Assembly (NCBI RefSeq): GCF_021462225.1
Contig: NC_061804.1
Span: 40,115,975-40,179,974, forward strand
Source: Girardinichthys multiradiatus
Lineage: Eukaryota > Chordata > Actinopteri > Cyprinodontiformes > Goodeidae
Direction: 5' to 3'
DNA: 64,000 bases
Shown here: one piece after another, positions 11,860 to 22,995 of the stretch
Numbering within the stretch: the stretch's first letter is position 1
How the letters are laid out: each line of letters starts with the position of its first letter
Position numbers and translations under genes: made by a program
Notes under the pieces: generated by a model
Database searches by the model: none
What the model was told of the DNA's origin: nothing
Seen by the model: only the letters and a program-made list of their open reading frames with translations

Positions 11860-13700
11860 CCTGTACTGGACCAGAGCTCTAAAAGCTTTCATTTCATAGA
11901 GCTGTAGCTCTCAGTTTAGAAGAGGTGCAAAATAAACGATTCTGATGGCTGCTCACAAGCCCTAATCTCTGCCGGCCTATTCAACCACAACAAACAGGCA
12001 ACAGAAACAATGCTATCTGAGATCAGCAGTCACAGCTTCTTATTCTGTCTATGCTGAATAAAAAAGGGGAAAAAATACAAAGGGAGGCTTGTTTATGGTG
12101 CATGTGAGTGTTTAATTTCTGAGAAAGCTACATTTAATTCTTCAAAACGACACAGAAGGTCAGTGTCAAATAGAGCGAGATTTTTGAACAAGCAGAGACC
12201 AATCATGTATCACTCTTAAAAGAGCTGTGTCTGCCATTCAAAGTTTCCCTCTAGATGTCTGTAGCAGCAGCCATTTTGCAACACTGTTGCCTGGACCAAA
12301 GAGACTGAAAAAGCCATTCACCAGCAAAGCAAATAGAGGTTTCAGCCCAGAATAGAGGGAGACCTGCAGCAACTACAGGCATCCTCTTTGTTTTCAGAAA
12401 TGGTCTTGCTGTTTCTCCCTAAAAATGATGTTTTTTTTTTTTTTGTTTGTTTGGTTTTTTTTTTTCCAATTCCCCCCTGCAAATAACGCGTGTCTTCTCG
12501 GAGTCCTTAGCATGGCCACAAAATGGTTTGTCTGTCATGTTTTCTTGACGCATCGTCCTCTGATCTCAGTCCACACTATGGTCACTTTTAACCCTTGTCT
12601 CTCCATTTTAACTCCCAGAAGAGCCTTTAAATATCATCCTTTTCTTTTTGATATCTGCCCCCCAACACACATACATCCCAGCCTCTACACCACTGTGCCT
12701 TGTCCCCCACACAGCTCCCCCTTCCAGAATTCTTGTATTCGCTTTAATAAAAAAAAAGTACTGCAAAATGGGAACAAAGCTTCTTATCTAGCATATCTTT
12801 TAAGGACCTTGCTGTGCTCGAAACAGTATTTGGCTTCATTTAGTGAGATGTGGACTTAGGCAAGGGTTATAAAGGGCTTGTCTTATTTTTTTCCCCCCAA
12901 TCCAAAATGACTCCATGTCTGTGCTTCTAATATGGCGGGTGCAATGCCAGAAAAAAAGCGCAGCCAAGCTATGTATTCCTTTTTTTTTGCTTAAGGTACA
13001 CACTAGATGTTTCAGGAAAAAACATGCAATTAAATGTTACAACTATTTATTAAAAACCAAAATAATAAAGATACATGCATTTATTACAACATGCATGTAA
13101 ATAGATAATTGCCATCAAAATACTCGTTTGTTTACAGTCTCAATTTATCATTTTGAATTCAAACAATTATTTTGCTTGCATTAGGGAAGATAACTGATTT
13201 GTCTAAATTACATTAGAAGTGCAGGTTTAAGATTTAAACAACTGATGATTATACCAAGTAATCATTGAAATGTGTTATGCAAAATCGTTGGTTAAATAAT
13301 ATTTTTCCTGAGGCACAATTTATATGTAAAAATTAATTATATGCTGTTAATTTGCACACTTGGCATTTCAGAATGCAGGAACATCCAAACAGACTGAGGC
13401 CCTGTGTAGTTTTAGAATGGAAAATAAATAATCTCTTACAGAGGCTTCTCAGAATGAAGCTAAATAATTGTTAGATTCGTTTCAATGTTAAATTTTAAAT
13501 TAAAGTAAACAATTGAAATATTATTTTTGGAAAAGCATTATGTTGCCTTTGCAGCAAAGACTGCACCTATCACCAGCCTACATTTTTTCACCATCTCTGC
13601 TCCTGTCCATTTCTCCCGTCATAAAGGGTTATTATAAATATTGAACATGCAGAAATGCTGAAACAATTTTACACTTGGGCTCCATGAGGGCTCCTGCGGA
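11860..13700. other. Non-coding; T-rich tracts; possible regulatory flank
   Basis: Contains T-rich runs at 12,431-12,470 and pyrimidine-rich sequence to 12,720. The plus-strand frame at 12,425-12,859 starts in the T run and is low-complexity, so it is not believed. No repeat family is recognised. Confidence 0.4.
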
Positions 13701-13712
13701 CTTAACTGTCAA

Positions 13713-13736
13713 CCCCCCCCCCCCCCCCCCCCCCCC
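13713..13736. repeat. 24-bp poly(C)/poly(G) run
   Basis: An uninterrupted run of 24 C on the plus strand. On the minus strand this is G24, able in principle to form G-quadruplex DNA. Length in the assembly may be unreliable. Confidence 0.9.
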
Positions 13737-13943
13737 TTCTCCTATAGTGCCCACAGCCTGACAGGACATAGCAACAGCCTGTCCCTCATCTGTTCGATTG
13801 TGAAGCACCACTAAAAAATTAATAATCGAATTTTGTCTGTAGACCTGCACCGGGGTCGTACAGGCTGCAGTCTGAACCCTCGGATAACGCTGGAATAATT
13901 AGGCTAAACTTGAAGTTCCGATGTGCGCATAAGCATCACTCAC

Positions 13944-13986
13944 CATTCAAGATGCACTGGGAAAAGATAAGAGCCAATATCCACAT
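13944..13986 (-). CDS. Candidate first coding exon encoding a signal peptide
   Basis: On the minus strand an ATG at 13,986 opens a 14-codon frame, MWILALIFSQCILN plus one base, which stops at a consensus donor (AATG|GTGAGT, donor bases 13,938-13,943). The peptide is a hydrophobic core of signal-sequence type, and a phase-1 junction after a signal peptide is common in secreted and Ig-superfamily receptor genes. Immediately upstream in the minus sense lie a purine-rich leader with no ATG close to the start and a CpG-rich block at 14,235-14,850. I do not recognise the gene and see no second exon in the window, so intron 1 would exceed 13.9 kb. A chance ORF beside a CpG island is the main alternative. 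Confidence 0.4.
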
Positions 13987-14234
13987 GCCCCGCTCCGTTC
14001 AATATCCAATCTTAATGCTTTTTCTTCTTCTCTCCTGGCACTCTTTTTGTTATTTCTCCTTTTTTATCCCTTCTACAAGTCAGTTGCAATGAAAGAAAGC
14101 GAAGCTTGCAAATCTCTTTCCCTCTCTTCCCTTTCTCTGGCTCTCTCTCTCTCTCCCTCAATCCAGCACGTTGAGAAAAAGAAGATGAAGAGGAGGAGGT
14201 TTGGAGTCTTCCTGCTGCTGATTGTCTCCTGGTC

Positions 14235-14850
14235 AACCCGCGGATGTTATAGAAGATCCACAACTGTGCGTATCTGCCCCCCCCAACCACCGTTTGGACT
14301 GACCGCACCAGACCGCACCGCTCCGGGCCTCAGAGCAGCCGTCCGCCCGTATCGGAGCGCTGCTCTGCGCGGAACATGAGGGAGCTCGGCTTGGTGCGCT
14401 CCGGTCCAGGTGAGCTGTGCCGATGCCTCCGCTGCTGCTGCTGAGTCAGAGGCAGGAGACGTGTAGGACAAAGTACCTTTTTGCGCACACTCCAACTCCA
14501 AAAATTAAAACAAAAAAAGCCTTTAAAATAAAGAAAATTAACAATAAACTGTAAAAATAAATTAGAAGTGTGAAGCCAGATGTGTTATCCCAGCCAGTAG
14601 ATTAAAGTTGAAAAAAAAATTTCAAAGGATGGAATTGATTGTTAGCTGCGCTCGAAACTCCTCTCTTCGCCGCCTCTCTCCGTCCGCGGAGCAACAAGCA
14701 CACGCATCTTCCACGCACACACTGCGCACTCTGGTCCCTGCGCTCAGAACCTGCCCTGCCTCAGAGCGCGGTGGAATAAACCCGCGCCTCCTTCTCCGCA
14801 GACGCTTTTGTCCCTCTCCATTGCCTTAAAGGTGCAGGGTGCGGATGGTG
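14235..14850. promoter_or_regulatory. CpG-rich block, probable promoter
   Basis: CpG dinucleotides are dense in two sub-blocks (about 14,235-14,465 and 14,640-14,830, with roughly 20 in the first) and scarce elsewhere in the window. This is typical of a vertebrate CpG-island promoter. It lies directly upstream of the minus-strand candidate exon. A second possible start, on the plus strand at 14,376, opens 34 bases to a good donor (CCAG|GTGAGC at 14,409/14,410), so divergent transcription is possible. No TATA box is evident. Confidence 0.5.
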
Positions 14851-16179
14851 GGTGGTGGGGGTGGAGTAGGGGGAGCCCACAGCTGAGCCTCTGGAAAGGC
14901 GTTAAAACAACAAGAACAAAAACTATTTTTTCTATATCACAGAGATGACGGATCAAGGTGCCCCACTCAGAGGCAGGGCTGCATTAAGAGAGAGATCTAG
15001 CTCAATTCAGGACATCCTCCTGTGGTTTGCTCGCAATGCTTGTGTATAGTGCTAGAGGAAGGAGACAGGGAGATGGATGTTGTACCCTACCCCTGACTTG
15101 ATGCTCTGAAAGCATTTAGGAGAGAGGGGCAAAAAGATGCAAAATTACTTTAATTGGGGGAGATCTAAATCCTGACTTTAAAATACACGTGTTGTCTGGA
15201 TAATTTATGACCCCCTGGGGCGTTTGGGGGATCCTTCCAGCTGTAACCCCCTGGATTCATTAATTGACCTTGACAAATATGAGTAGCAATCCCCCTCACT
15301 GCACCAGGGGGCATCAAACAGCAACCATGTCACCTCCATTCAGCCCCCTACATGTGTTCAGGTCCATTCAAACTGTATAGGAGGAGTGGGAGGGGGTGAA
15401 GTCACATGTACAAACTGAATCTCTAAGGCATGAAGTAAATGTTGCTTATTTGAAATAATTAAAGGTGACCTCCACATTAACATATAACTTCTACTAATGA
15501 GCAGGTGGCTCTATGGAAAATAGACTGGCAGGATGGAACATGGTGTCAATAAATGTTTTGTGTTGAATCTACTTACATCATATGTTATGCAAAAATATTT
15601 GTACTGTACTCTAAAACTAAAACACAAGCTCGGTAGAAATAAAAAGTATCAATTTGCATACACCTTTTAAGTTTTTCCAACTCTACACCGAATCAAGTAA
15701 TTGTACTCAGACGTTATAGTTCGACTAATGCAGTCTCTTTTACTATCCAAATAGCATTACTTTAACTCCATTAAGAAATACAAAGAAATTGTTTATTGTC
15801 ATTAATCATTTTGACCTCTATTTGTCATTTGTTCATTAAAAAATATACATAAACCTTAATTAACTGTTGCTTCAATTAATTTTCTCAATTTTGTAACAGA
15901 AATATTTAATTATTGGTATTTTTCACTGCTGACACATTTATCTGAATTGAGTGATATCCTTCAAAAATACATGATATTGTCTTCTGAAGACAGAGGAGCT
16001 ATTTTCCAATAGTCAGATCTTGTTTAACATATGCATACTGTCTTGCATAAGTATTAATGCCTCTTGAATGCTTCCATATATTACTGAGTTACACAAACCT
16101 AAATGTATTTTATTAACATGTTATGTGTCAGACCAACCCAAAACAGCAAGTGATTGTGAAATCCTCAAAGCTGTGTGGA
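14851..16179. other. Non-coding; no gene seen
   Basis: GC-richer to about 15,400, then AT-rich. Several CCCCC or GGGGG-containing motifs (15,210-15,320) might be regulatory, but no gene or repeat is recognised. Confidence 0.4.
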
Positions 16180-16930
16180 GGTTTGTGTGTGTATCTGCTC
16201 CTCACCTTCTTTGATTGCAGGGTGTGACTGGCAGGTGTGTCTCCGCAGCTGCAGCTCGTCCAGGCCAATCAGGAGGCGCATTAAGAGGACTGGATCCCCT
16301 GAGCCAGATACCAGATAGTTCTTATCCACTGAGTTGTAATCAGGCCTCCTATTTTTGTTGTACTTTTACTCATGTTCTCTAACTTACCTCTAATGCCCAC
16401 TTCCAGAAAGTCACTTGTTCTCCAGTCCTCAGTCCCCCTTCTGGTCTCCAGTCCTCATCCTTCTTGCTTCCCAGAGTTCACTGGCAAACTCCCCTCCAAG
16501 AATCTCCTTACTGCTTATCTGGCCACTCCTCCTTGGAACTGCTGGTTGGACCTCTCTGCACACCAACATCAGTACTTACCTACATGTCCACCCTCAATCA
16601 CCCACTGTCATCTCCATCTTCCATCCTGTAACAAGATAGCAAACATTAAAAAACAAACAGTTCCACACACCACAGCCCGTTAACCCTTAACCCCTGTGGA
16701 AATACTCTCACTTTCCCTTCTACTTAGATCACAGTAAGACTCAGCTCCATCTCACTCCCCATCGTATATTCTCCTGTTTCAGTTAATTTAATAATCACCT
16801 ACCTCTCCTCCTCAGTGTCCACACAGAATCCGCTCTAGAACCCAGAAGAACACTTTTTTTTTTTTTTTTTTTACCATTTTGCTATATCAGTAAACTGTTT
16901 AAACCTTCCTTGGTCGTCCGTAGTTGCTGC
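16180..16930 (+). mobile_element. 5' LTR of the gypsy-like element
   Basis: Shared with the partial LTR at 22,480-22,735 (GTGTGACTGG, GCAGCTGCAGCTCGTCCAGG, AGATAGTTCTTA, ACTGAGT) and similar in organisation to the solo LTR at 47,153-47,888. A T19 run at 16,854-16,872 lies near its 3' part. Exact ends are not resolved; I place them by loss of LTR-like sequence. Confidence 0.5.
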
Positions 16931-17421
16931 CTGCACAAGAGGTCTTATTACAAACAATTATGAAAAAACTATCTGGCCAACAAGACCCTGCAGCACACCT
17001 ATGGACTGCCCTCATGGAACAAGGCACCCTCCTCAGTCCCCACGATTCAACGCTCCATACACTCACTCAATAACAGAACTCCTTTGCATAATCTTAGGAT
17101 ACACTTTCTTAATAAATCCAACTACTGAACTGCAGACTTCCAGATCCCCTCATTAACACCACCCCTTCTGCTCTTACCACAGCTCCTCCCGTGCTCCCGT
17201 AAGCCATCTCGCCGACACCTGAACACTTTTTGGGTGAGATCGGCATTTGTCGTGGGCTTCCTCCTCCAATATGCCCCGGTGTTCGGCCGCTCCCCCTACT
17301 TATTTCTGGATTACATAAGTAAGTTCTCGTACATTATTGGTCTCCTGTAGGACAGAGATTTAAGATGGCCGGAGGCGATAGTGAATGAAAGTACAATTAC
17401 TTAAACAAACGTTTTCTCAAA

Positions 17422-17718
17422 ATGTTAGTGATGAAGAATGTGCAAACAAGAATCTGTCCAGAATCTAAGACAGGGAAACAGATCTGTAGCAGATTTAGCT
17501 ATAGAGTTCCATACTCTCACAGCAGAATCAGGCACCTGTTCTTAAAGGTAACCTTCCTGAATGCCCTTAGTGAAAACTTAAAAGATGAGCTGGCTTGCAG
17601 AGATGAGCCTGACTCCTTGGAAGACTTGATCACTTTGTCTATTCCTATAAATAATCGCCTCCATGAGAGAACTAGGCATAGAAAAAATTACTCTCATGTC
17701 TTGCTTGATATTTGCTAA
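17422..17718 (+). pseudogene. Gag remnant, Ty3/gypsy sushi-ichi type
   Basis: The last half of this 98-residue frame, from about FLNALSENLKDELACRDEPD through SLEDLITLSIPINNRLHERT, matches the conserved end of the capsid domain of sushi-ichi-type gypsy Gag, the family from which PEG10/RTL genes were domesticated. The first 50 residues do not align convincingly. The zinc-knuckle region expected downstream is missing. It lies between an LTR block and an RT remnant in the same orientation. Confidence 0.65.
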
Positions 17719-17759
17719 TCCCCCTACTTATCTTGCATTACTTAAGTCCACTTCTCCCA

Positions 17760-18236
17760 CAGTTTTTTAATAATGCATGCAAGAGTCCCTTTCTGGAAGA
17801 TATAATACAGCCCCCATCCTAAACTGAAGGGACAGGGCTTTTTTGTAGAAAAGAAAGGCAAAACTCTAAGACCCTGCTTAGACTTCCAAGGACTCAGCCA
17901 AATAGCTATTAAAAACCAATACTCTCTCCCACTCATCTCCTCAGCATTTGAACCCGTACAACAACCCACTACCTTCTCAATGCTGGTCTGCATCTAAGAA
18001 GCAGATGAGAGGTAAACCATTTTAAAAACTCATATTGGTCATTTCACTTACTTAGTCATGCCTTTTGGTCTCACCAATACCGCTGCAGTTTTTTAGGCCC
18101 TGGTCAATGACATTCTCCACAACTTCATCATTTTTGTCTTTGTTTATTGACGACTTCCTGATCTTCTCACGAAACCCAGAAGAGCACAAGAACCACGCCA
18201 GCCAGGTCCTCCAACAACTCTTTGGAAAACCCTTTG
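17760..18236 (+). pseudogene. Reverse-transcriptase remnant, Ty3/gypsy
   Basis: Reading across frames, the plus strand gives FFVEKKGKTLRPCLDFQGL near 17,838-17,900, then IKNQYSLPLISSAFEP, a stretch like '[21 protein letters not shown]' near 18,050-18,120, an FIDD-type catalytic stretch near 18,142 and FSRNPEEHKNHASQVLQQLF to 18,225. This is the standard order of gypsy RT motifs. Stops and frame changes interrupt it repeatedly, and the YxDD box is displaced out of the surrounding frame. The match ends abruptly at 18,236, where unrelated repeat sequence begins. Confidence 0.7.
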
Positions 18237-18257
18237 TTTGACAAAGCAGACAGATTT

Positions 18258-18335
18258 CCAATGGTTATAATCAGTCTGACAGAGGGAGGTATCCCAATCC
18301 TTGTGGTTTTTAGTATAACAATGACCATCAATGGG
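18258..18335 (+). repeat. Copy of an L2-element 3' region segment
   Basis: This matches 20,348-20,423 inside the L2-type LINE (shared GGTATCCCAATC, TTGTGGTTTTTAGTATAACA, CCATCA). It suggests that the insertion into the gypsy element began here or that a piece was duplicated. Confidence 0.65.
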
Positions 18336-18339
18336 ACCC

Positions 18340-19038
18340 TTTGTAAGCTAACCAAAGGGTCTTTCTTCAAACTTCATCGTCGCCCGGACAACTCCTCAAC
18401 ACGTTCATGCGAGTTTTGGTGTTTGGGCAGAGTAATAGAGAAAGATTTAGATTGAAATGATCTAAACGTTTTTCATTTTATGAAGTTTGGTTTTGTTTTT
18501 GTGAAACTCAGCTATTTTAGTGCTAGCAGGCTATCTGCAGCACATGTGCTCAGGTTGTGTTCTGTGTTTGTGTGTTTTTAAAGTTAAGACAAACTTTATT
18601 TAAAGGGTGATTTTAAACACAGAAGATCGGCCATAACGCGCCGTCCGCGCTCATGCATTTGAACACTTTTATTAACGGTATTTTAAAGGTGTGTGTTTGA
18701 TTCTGGTGCTAAGCTATCAGCTTCCTTTGTTAGCTAATAGCTAAGAACATGTGCTTGCCTGCTAGGAACATTTAACAGAAAGGTTGTTAGTTTTCAAGCT
18801 AGTAAATAATAGTAAATAAATAACATTATTTTACTAAATCTGATAAGTAAATAAACACCATTAAGCCCCATTTCCCCAGAAAGATTTGGCTATTTTCCAA
18901 AATATTCCCTTAATAATATTTCTTTAAATATTATTTTAATAAATAAAGGCAGCTAATTAAACACCGTTGAGAATTAGTCATCCAGAAGGTTGGTTTTATT
19001 CAGCAGATCAATCTTTAAAACATTATTTTGTTCAAATA
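18340..19038. other. Unassigned repeat-like sequence
   Basis: No coding resemblance. Flanking composition and the position between L2-type pieces suggest an old transposable-element body. The SINE at 19,048 is inserted into it, and the same kind of sequence resumes at 19,419-19,640. Confidence 0.35.
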
Positions 19039-19047
19039 ATATTTTAT

Positions 19048-19409
19048 TTAGTGCTGCATGGTGGCACAGTTGGTAGCACTGTTGGCTTGCAGCAAGAAGG
19101 TCCTGGGTTCAATTCCCGGCCAGGGGTCTTTCTGCATGGAGTTTGCATGTTCTCCCCGTGCATGTGTGGGTTCTCACTGGGTACTTGGCTTCCTCCCACA
19201 GTCCAAAGACATGCCTGTTAGGTTAACTGGTCACTCTAAATTGCCCTTAGGTGTATGAATGAGTGTGTGCATGGTTGTTTGTGTGTTGACTTGTGATGGA
19301 CTGGTGACCTGTCCAGGGTGTACCCCTCCTCTCGCCCATAGACTGCTGGAGATAGGCACCAGCTCCCCCGCGACCCACTATGAAATAAGCGGTAGAAAAT
19401 GACTGACTG
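19048..19409 (+). mobile_element. tRNA-derived SINE, full length
   Basis: Head with A box (TGGCACAGTTGGTAGCACTG) and B box (GGTTCAATTCC), a body shared with the copies at 6,635 and 63,793, and a GACTGACTG tail. The 9-bp direct repeats ATATTTTAT at 19,039-19,047 and 19,410-19,418 are a clear target-site duplication. The copy is better preserved than the others. Confidence 0.9.
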
Positions 19410-19654
19410 ATATTTTATCTGACCTTGCATTGTGAAGGGTTGTCTAAACGTTTGCTGATTGTTGCCTAAGTTAGTTCCAAGACTAACTTAACTTCATTTC
19501 CAGATTCTTCAAGATAATCCTTGGTTCTCAAACATGAACATTGCATGGTAATGTTGTATCACTCTTTTGGTCATGGTTTTCAATCATCTTTAATCAACTT
19601 GTTTATATTGTACATAGCACATTAATCTTCCCTATTCTTTAATTCTTTCACCTC

Positions 19655-21425
19655 CAGAACATTGCCAAAATTAGAAAGATCCTATCCAGGAGTGACGCTG
19701 AAAAAGTAGTCCATGCATTTGTTACTTCAAGGCTGGATTATTGTAATTCTTTACTATCAGGATGTCCACAAAATGCAGTTAAAAGCCTTCAGCTGATCCA
19801 AAATACTGCAGCAAGAGTTATGATGAAAATTAAAGAGAGATCATATTTCTCCTATTTTAGCTTCCCTTCATTGGCTCCCTGTTAAATCCAGAATATAATT
19901 TAAAATTCTCCTCCTCACATATAAAGCCCTTAATGATTTAGCTCCATCATACATCAGAGATCTGATTGGTCCATATGTTCCTAACAGAGCACTTCGTTCT
20001 CAGACTGCAGGTTTACTGGTGGTTCCTAGAGTCTCTAGAAGTAGAATGGGAGGCAGATCCTTTAGTTATTGAGCTCCTCTCCTGTGGAACCAGCTCCCAG
20101 TTTTAGTCCGTGAGGCAGACACCCTGTCTACTTTTAAGGCTAGGCTTAAAACTTTCCTTTTTGATAAAGCTTATAGTTAGAGTGGCTTACGCTATCCTGG
20201 GCTATTTTTCTTATTTTTTACCTCCATCTTCTTCCCTCCCTGTTGGATGGAATAAGGGGGAGACAGGTTTAGCCTAAACCGGCTCAGTTATGGTTGAGGT
20301 GCAAACACACCCTCCATTTCTGCTACCTGTATGACCCCCTCTCTTTTCCAATGCTTATGGTCAATCTGACAGAGAGGTATCCCAATCGTTGTGGTTTTTA
20401 GTATAACAATGGCCATCAGTGGGCTCTAGGTGAACAAACTGTCTACTTTTAAGGCTAGGCTTAAAACTTTCCTTTTTGATAAAGCTTATAGTTAGAGTGG
20501 CTTAGGTTATCCTGAGCCATCTCTGTAGTTATGCTGCTATAGGTTTAGGCTGCTGGAGGACATAATGACCACTTTCACCCTCTTCGCTACATTCTCACAC
20601 TACTCTCTAATTCTGCATTATTTGCTTTTTTTTCAGTTTTGAATTTATGTTCTCTCTCTTTTCTCTTCCTAGAAGCTACACCTGGCCTGGCTCTGTGTCT
20701 ACCTGTGACACCTTTCTGGAGAGGGGCATCATCCAAGCTTCTGCTGGTACCAACTTAATGCTCACCTTCTACCGATGATCCACATAGCCCTGTCTTTTAG
20801 TGTTTAACCCTTTCTCTCTCCTAGACATGGCAATTGACTGAGCTTTTACTGTGACTAACTCTATGTGCTCTCTTTCAGATTCTAACCTTGAAAACTGGCC
20901 CAGAGTTTATCTGTTCATTCTTTCTAGGTGAAACGCCTAAAGGAGCTACATCCATTAACATTTACTTTTCCTTCCCATAGAAAGTACTCCTGGATCAGTG
21001 GTTCTTTGTTCTCTTTGTGTCTCTGCTCTGTTCTCTCAAACCCCCAGTCGGTCGTGGCAGATGGCCACTTACACTGAGCCTGGTTCTGCTGGAGGTTTCT
21101 TCCTGTTAAAAGGGAGGTTTTCCTCTCCACTGTCGCTACATGCATGCCCAGTATGAGGGATTGCTGCAAAGTCAACGCCAGTGACTGTCCACTGTCATTA
21201 CATGCTCATCCAGGAGGAGTGAATGCTACAAATTTCTGACTCGATGCAATCTGCTGGGTTTCCTTAGACAGAAAAACTTTTTACCCAATTTGAATAAATA
21301 ACTGAATGTGACTGCACTGTTCAATGATTAGGATTAATTGGAATGTATGTACCTGACATTTGTGAAGTGCCTTGAGACGACATGTGTTGTTAATTGCGCT
21401 ATATAAATAAACTGAATTGAATTTG
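19655..21425 (+). mobile_element. 5'-truncated L2-type LINE
   Basis: The 5' end encodes the C-terminal RT segment (AKIRKILSRSDAEKVVHAFV, SRLDYCNSLLSG, LQLIQNTAARV) characteristic of L2/CR1-group LINEs. A decayed 3' coding part follows, then a long 3' untranslated region ending in GCGCTATATAAATAAACTGA and a TGAATTGAA tail. The frame breaks near 19,850 and beyond. A minus-strand relative lies at 26,745-29,935 and a worn fragment at 55,435. L2-type is my best family call; a Rex1-like relative is the alternative. Confidence 0.75.
20124..20190 (+). repeat. 67-bp direct duplication inside the LINE
   Basis: The block beginning CTGTCTACTTTTAAGGCTAG is repeated without a visible mismatch at 20,439-20,505, an offset of 315 bp. 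The sequence between (20,191-20,438) is not part of the usual element order, so a local duplication or a recombined second copy is likely. Confidence 0.75.
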
Positions 21426-21544
21426 TTGGAACCTTGGAGATTGGACAGCATTCGTCACCTCATCCAGGACATCATCGGCCTACAAATGACATACGTGAAT
21501 CAGTAAATCTGTTTGATTAATTTGTAACTTCAAGGACCTAGATG

Positions 21545-21790
21545 TGTGAAACAAAAAACTGAATTTTGCAACTGAAATTGAATATCAGACCTGAAAGTGA
21601 AAGTAATCAAACTGAATTTTCAAAACAAAGCAAAGCAATTTTCAAAGCAAACTAATTCAGTTTTAAACCATTATATTCAGTTTCAGTTTAGTGAAATTCA
21701 TTTTCAAACCAATGCATTTAATTTCAAATTACACAAATACAGATTCAGTCTGAGCTATTCAAATTCAGTTTCTGATGGCACAAGTTTCTT
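21545..21790. repeat. Degenerate AATTCAGTTT-rich array
   Basis: Imperfect repeats of TTCAGTTT, AATTCATTTTC and TTTCAAATT and similar units fill the interval without a fixed period. It looks like a low-complexity internal part of a non-autonomous element. Confidence 0.45.
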
Positions 21791-21844
21791 CCCATACCCT
21801 TGGTCCAATATTGTCATAGGCTTTGTGATTGGCTGTCCCGCTTA

Positions 21845-22470
21845 AAATAATTATCCACTAAACTCACTATCCATGACCATTTCTCCAAGCTTGACATCTT
21901 GTAGCCCTTTTTAAACTCCAGTCTGCTGCAGAGACCACCAAACCACTTATTCATCAGGTCTTTCAACTGCATGGCATCCGTTCTAAAATTTGCTCTGGCT
22001 GAGGTCCACAGTTCATAACCCAAGTATGAAAACACTACTGCTATTCTTTAGGTGCCAAATCCCAACTCTCCACAGGTTTTCACCTTCAGACAAATGGACA
22101 TTGTGAATAGCTGAATCAGCAGCTGGAGAACACTCTCCGGTGTGCTTGCTCCTCCAACCCTAATTATGCACACGGTACATACATTTCAGCTTCCTCCAGT
22201 CAATCTCGATTTAAAGCATCCATTGGATACCAACTTTCTCTCCTCCTGTCCTCTTTACCTGATTCTGCAATCCCATCCTTTTGCAATCATTTCCAGCGCT
22301 GCTACAGGATATGGAATTCCACCAAATCTGCTATCCAGAAGACATGGGCTCCCATTTATTACCCTAGTCAGAAGGTTTAGCTATCAGCAAAAGATTTCTT
22401 ACTAAAATCCTGTACTTGTAACTGTACCCCGGTTCCTTGGTCATTGATCAGTCTCATTGATTGACTCAAG
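21845..22470 (+). pseudogene. Integrase remnant, Ty3/gypsy
   Basis: Across frames the plus strand shows a DHFSK stretch near 21,875 (the family has D-R-FSK at the start of the core), then a YHPQ-TNGQ-like segment (HLQTNGHCE) near 22,082-22,108 followed by LENTLRC, and downstream pieces resembling the post-core region to about 22,420. Stops are frequent. It continues the broken gypsy element after the LINE insertion and runs into the partial LTR. Confidence 0.6.
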
Positions 22471-22479
22471 CTTTGTTCC

Positions 22480-22735
22480 CACCTTTGTGATCAACCGTGC
22501 TGTCAAATGCCATAGCTTGTGTGCAGGTTAATGTGTGTGTGAGCTCCTCACCCTTGATTCCAGAGTGTGACTGGTGGCAGGTGTGTCCCCGCAGCTGCAG
22601 CTCGTCCAGGCCAATCAGGAGCATTAATAGGAGTGAATCCCTTGTGGAAGATGCCAGATAGTTCTTACTCACTGAGTAGTAATCAGGCCTTCTTTAAAGT
22701 ATTCTTACTCATGTTCGCTAGGTTACCTCCCGTGT
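22480..22735 (+). mobile_element. Partial 3' LTR of the gypsy-like element
   Basis: Shares its central part with 16,200-16,390 (GCAGCTGCAGCTCGTCCAGG, GCCAATCAGGAG, AGATAGTTCTTACTCACTGA). It is cut off on the right at about 22,735, where unrelated sequence starts. Confidence 0.6.
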
Positions 22736-22789
22736 TAGGTTAGAAAACAATATTCCATATATCTTCTGGGGAAAGGTTTTATGGTAAGA

Positions 22790-22995
22790 GACAAAAATTT
22801 AATTAATCGGACACTGACAAGAAGAATGATTATTGAAAGGTGGCTATTTCAATCTTAAGAACAATCTATCAGCTATCAAGCATGTCTGTGGTAGCATCAT
22901 ACTGTGGAGAGGGTTTGCAGCCAGTGGTCGTGCGGATAGAATAATGAATGAGGACTACCTCCAAATTTTTTAATTCAGCACAAATTAACAGGAAA
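22790..22995 (+). mobile_element. Tc1 transposase fragment
   Basis: A short frame ending near 22,972 reads KHVCGSIILWRGFAASGRA then DRIMNEDYLQIF and a stop. It matches the Tc1 region between the first and second catalytic aspartates (GGSVMLWGCF...DGIM..E.Y). Both ends are lost. Confidence 0.55.

Larger units (their letters stand above)
16180..22735 (+). mobile_element. Disrupted Ty3/gypsy (sushi-ichi-like) LTR retrotransposon
   Basis: In plus-strand order there are an LTR-like block (16,180-16,930), a gag remnant (17,422-17,718), a reverse-transcriptase remnant (17,760-18,236), an integrase remnant (21,845-22,470) and a second, partial LTR (22,480-22,735). The two LTR blocks share stretches such as GCAGCTGCAGCTCGTCCAGG, GCCAATCAGGAG and AGTAATCAGGCC. 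A 3.6-kb interval between RT and integrase is filled by an L2-type LINE, a SINE and other repeats, so the element was broken by later insertions. Every domain carries stops and frameshifts, and it is not functional. Confidence 0.7.

Noticed and set aside
12425..12859. 144-residue plus frame
   Set aside because: Starts in a T run encoding a phenylalanine string and continues in pyrimidine-rich sequence; no domain.
14047..14379. Plus-strand frame with a signal-like stretch (MKRRRFGVFLLLIVSW)
   Set aside because: It lies in the leader of the minus-strand candidate, runs into a C-rich stretch and shows no donor or domain. The minus-strand exon has a better start and splice context.
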